Shown here piece by piece: positions 63,579 through 64,000 of a stretch of 64,000 nucleotides of DNA. A model generated the notes under the pieces. The model was not told where the DNA came from. It made no database searches and saw only the letters and a program-made list of their open reading frames with translations. The position numbers were made by a program, and so were the translations under genes. Origin of the DNA: Chloroflexi bacterium AL-N1. Its GTDB lineage: Bacteria > Chloroflexota > Chloroflexia > Chloroflexales > Roseiflexaceae. How positions within the stretch are numbered: position 1 is the first letter of the stretch; each line of letters opens with the position of its first letter. Where the stretch lies: NCBI GenBank assembly GCA_013122435.1, contig WYDT01000005.1, positions 186,001 to 250,000 on the forward strand, written 5' to 3'.

Positions 63579-64000
63579 TTATGATCGACCTGCCAGCAAC
63601 TGGGCAGCGATTTCCGCCACCCGGCGACCCTGGAACTGGGCAGAAGCTTTTGCGGCATCGTCTGGCGTCAATTCACCGTTATTGCTTACAAACGACGTGC
63701 CGTATGGTGTACCAGTCTGGAACTGTACTGGATCGTTGTATCCCGGTGGAACGATAATGGCACCCCAGTGGTAGAACGTATTGTTCAGTGCAATCAGTGT
63801 GCTCTCGTGTCCACCGTGCGTTGTCGCAGCGCTGGTGAATGATGAGGCAACTTTGTTGGCCAGTTTCCCCTGGAACCATAATCCACCGGCAGAGTCGATG
63901 TATTGTTTGAGCTGGGCTGCAGGCAGACCAAAACGTGTTGGTGTCCCAAAGATGACGGCATCAGCCCACTCAAGATCGTCAAGTTGTGCTTCCGGGACAC
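63579..64000 (-). CDS. wrbA: WrbA-type NAD(P)H:quinone oxidoreductase, C-terminal part
   Basis: The last 140 codons on the minus strand; the 5' part is beyond the window. The translation reads WADAVIFGTPTRFGLPAAQ, then SAGGLWFQGKLANKVASSF, TSAATTHGGHESTLIALN and GTPYGTSFVSNNGELTPDD, matching the flavodoxin-like WrbA family including the FMN-site TRFG and THGG motifs. WrbA reduces quinones by two electrons, avoiding semiquinones. Located upstream of the mhqO-like gene on the same strand, it completes a likely quinone-detoxification set. Confidence 0.9.
   Translation of the reverse strand, partial: VPEAQLDDLEWADAVIFGTPTRFGLPAAQLKQYIDSAGGLWFQGKLANKVASSFTSAATTHGGHESTLIALNNTFYHWGAIIVPPGYNDPVQFQTGTPYGTSFVSNNGELTPDDAAKASAQFQGRRVAEIAAQLLAGRS

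Overview
The window looks like chromosomal DNA of a Chloroflexota bacterium, most likely class Chloroflexia (a Herpetosiphon- or Chloroflexus-like organism). This is an inference from gene content: a secreted YkuD transpeptidase with paired FW/GFP-type repeats, a CpXC-domain protein, a biotin carboxylase fused to its biotinyl domain, carotenoid desaturases, RsbT/RsbX-type regulators with a GAF/PAS kinase, and base composition near one half GC. No rRNA, tRNA, CRISPR array, complete insertion sequence or prophage was seen.

Layout. 1-8.4 kb: a truncated small membrane protein, a YugP-type metallopeptidase, a YtxH-like protein, an acyl-CoA carboxylase biotin carboxylase/BCCP gene with a small upstream partner, a DapA-family aldolase, and on the minus strand a BtuF-like binding protein with a large acidic protein. 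8.5-12.4 kb: YkuD transpeptidase, two tandem 126-residue membrane paralogues, a secreted two-cysteine protein and a frameshifted LuxR-type regulator. 12.9-20.3 kb: a tight plus-strand sugar operon (GH3 glycosidase, SDR dehydrogenase, YjhG-type sugar-acid dehydratase with a 3' frameshift, epimerase, two-domain class II aldolase), which reads as a non-phosphorylative pentose/aldonate route. 20.4-22.7 kb: an AT-rich island with a four-helix membrane protein and a HEPN-like gene broken by an in-frame TGA. 22.7-27.0 kb: a carotenoid operon of a plant/cyanobacterial-type desaturase, a pseudokinase and a CrtI-type desaturase. 27.6-30.6 kb: PhoX phosphatase and a secreted lipase, convergent on a shared terminator. 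30.7-35.3 kb: iron/cobalamin-type ABC uptake operon and a TetR regulator with a near-consensus promoter.

35.3-43 kb holds a PLP sulfur-amino-acid enzyme, small accessory genes (an orphan HicB-like antitoxin, a GNAT gene with a nonsense codon, an NTF2-like protein), hemolysin III, two kinds of intergenic repeat, enoyl-CoA hydratase, SfsA and an MFS exporter. 43.2-47.7 kb is a fatty/branched acyl oxidation block (acyl-CoA dehydrogenase, EtfB, EtfA) followed by an E2-like acyltransferase that has lost its lipoyl lysine and catalytic residues. 47.9-64 kb: phosphofructokinase, the RsbT/RsbX/histidine kinase set, CpXC protein, pyrophosphatase, Nudix hydrolase overlapping an antisense methyltransferase, an acyl-ACP-reductase-like two-domain protein, proline dehydrogenase, an M20 amidohydrolase and a minus-strand wrbA-mhqO-mhqD-like quinone/electrophile detoxification operon cut by the window edge.

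The most notable theme is protein families that keep the fold but lose the active site (pseudokinase, pseudo-E2, dead second aldolase domain), plus four genes with single lesions (two TGA nonsense codons, two frameshifts). These lesions may be real decay or assembly errors.
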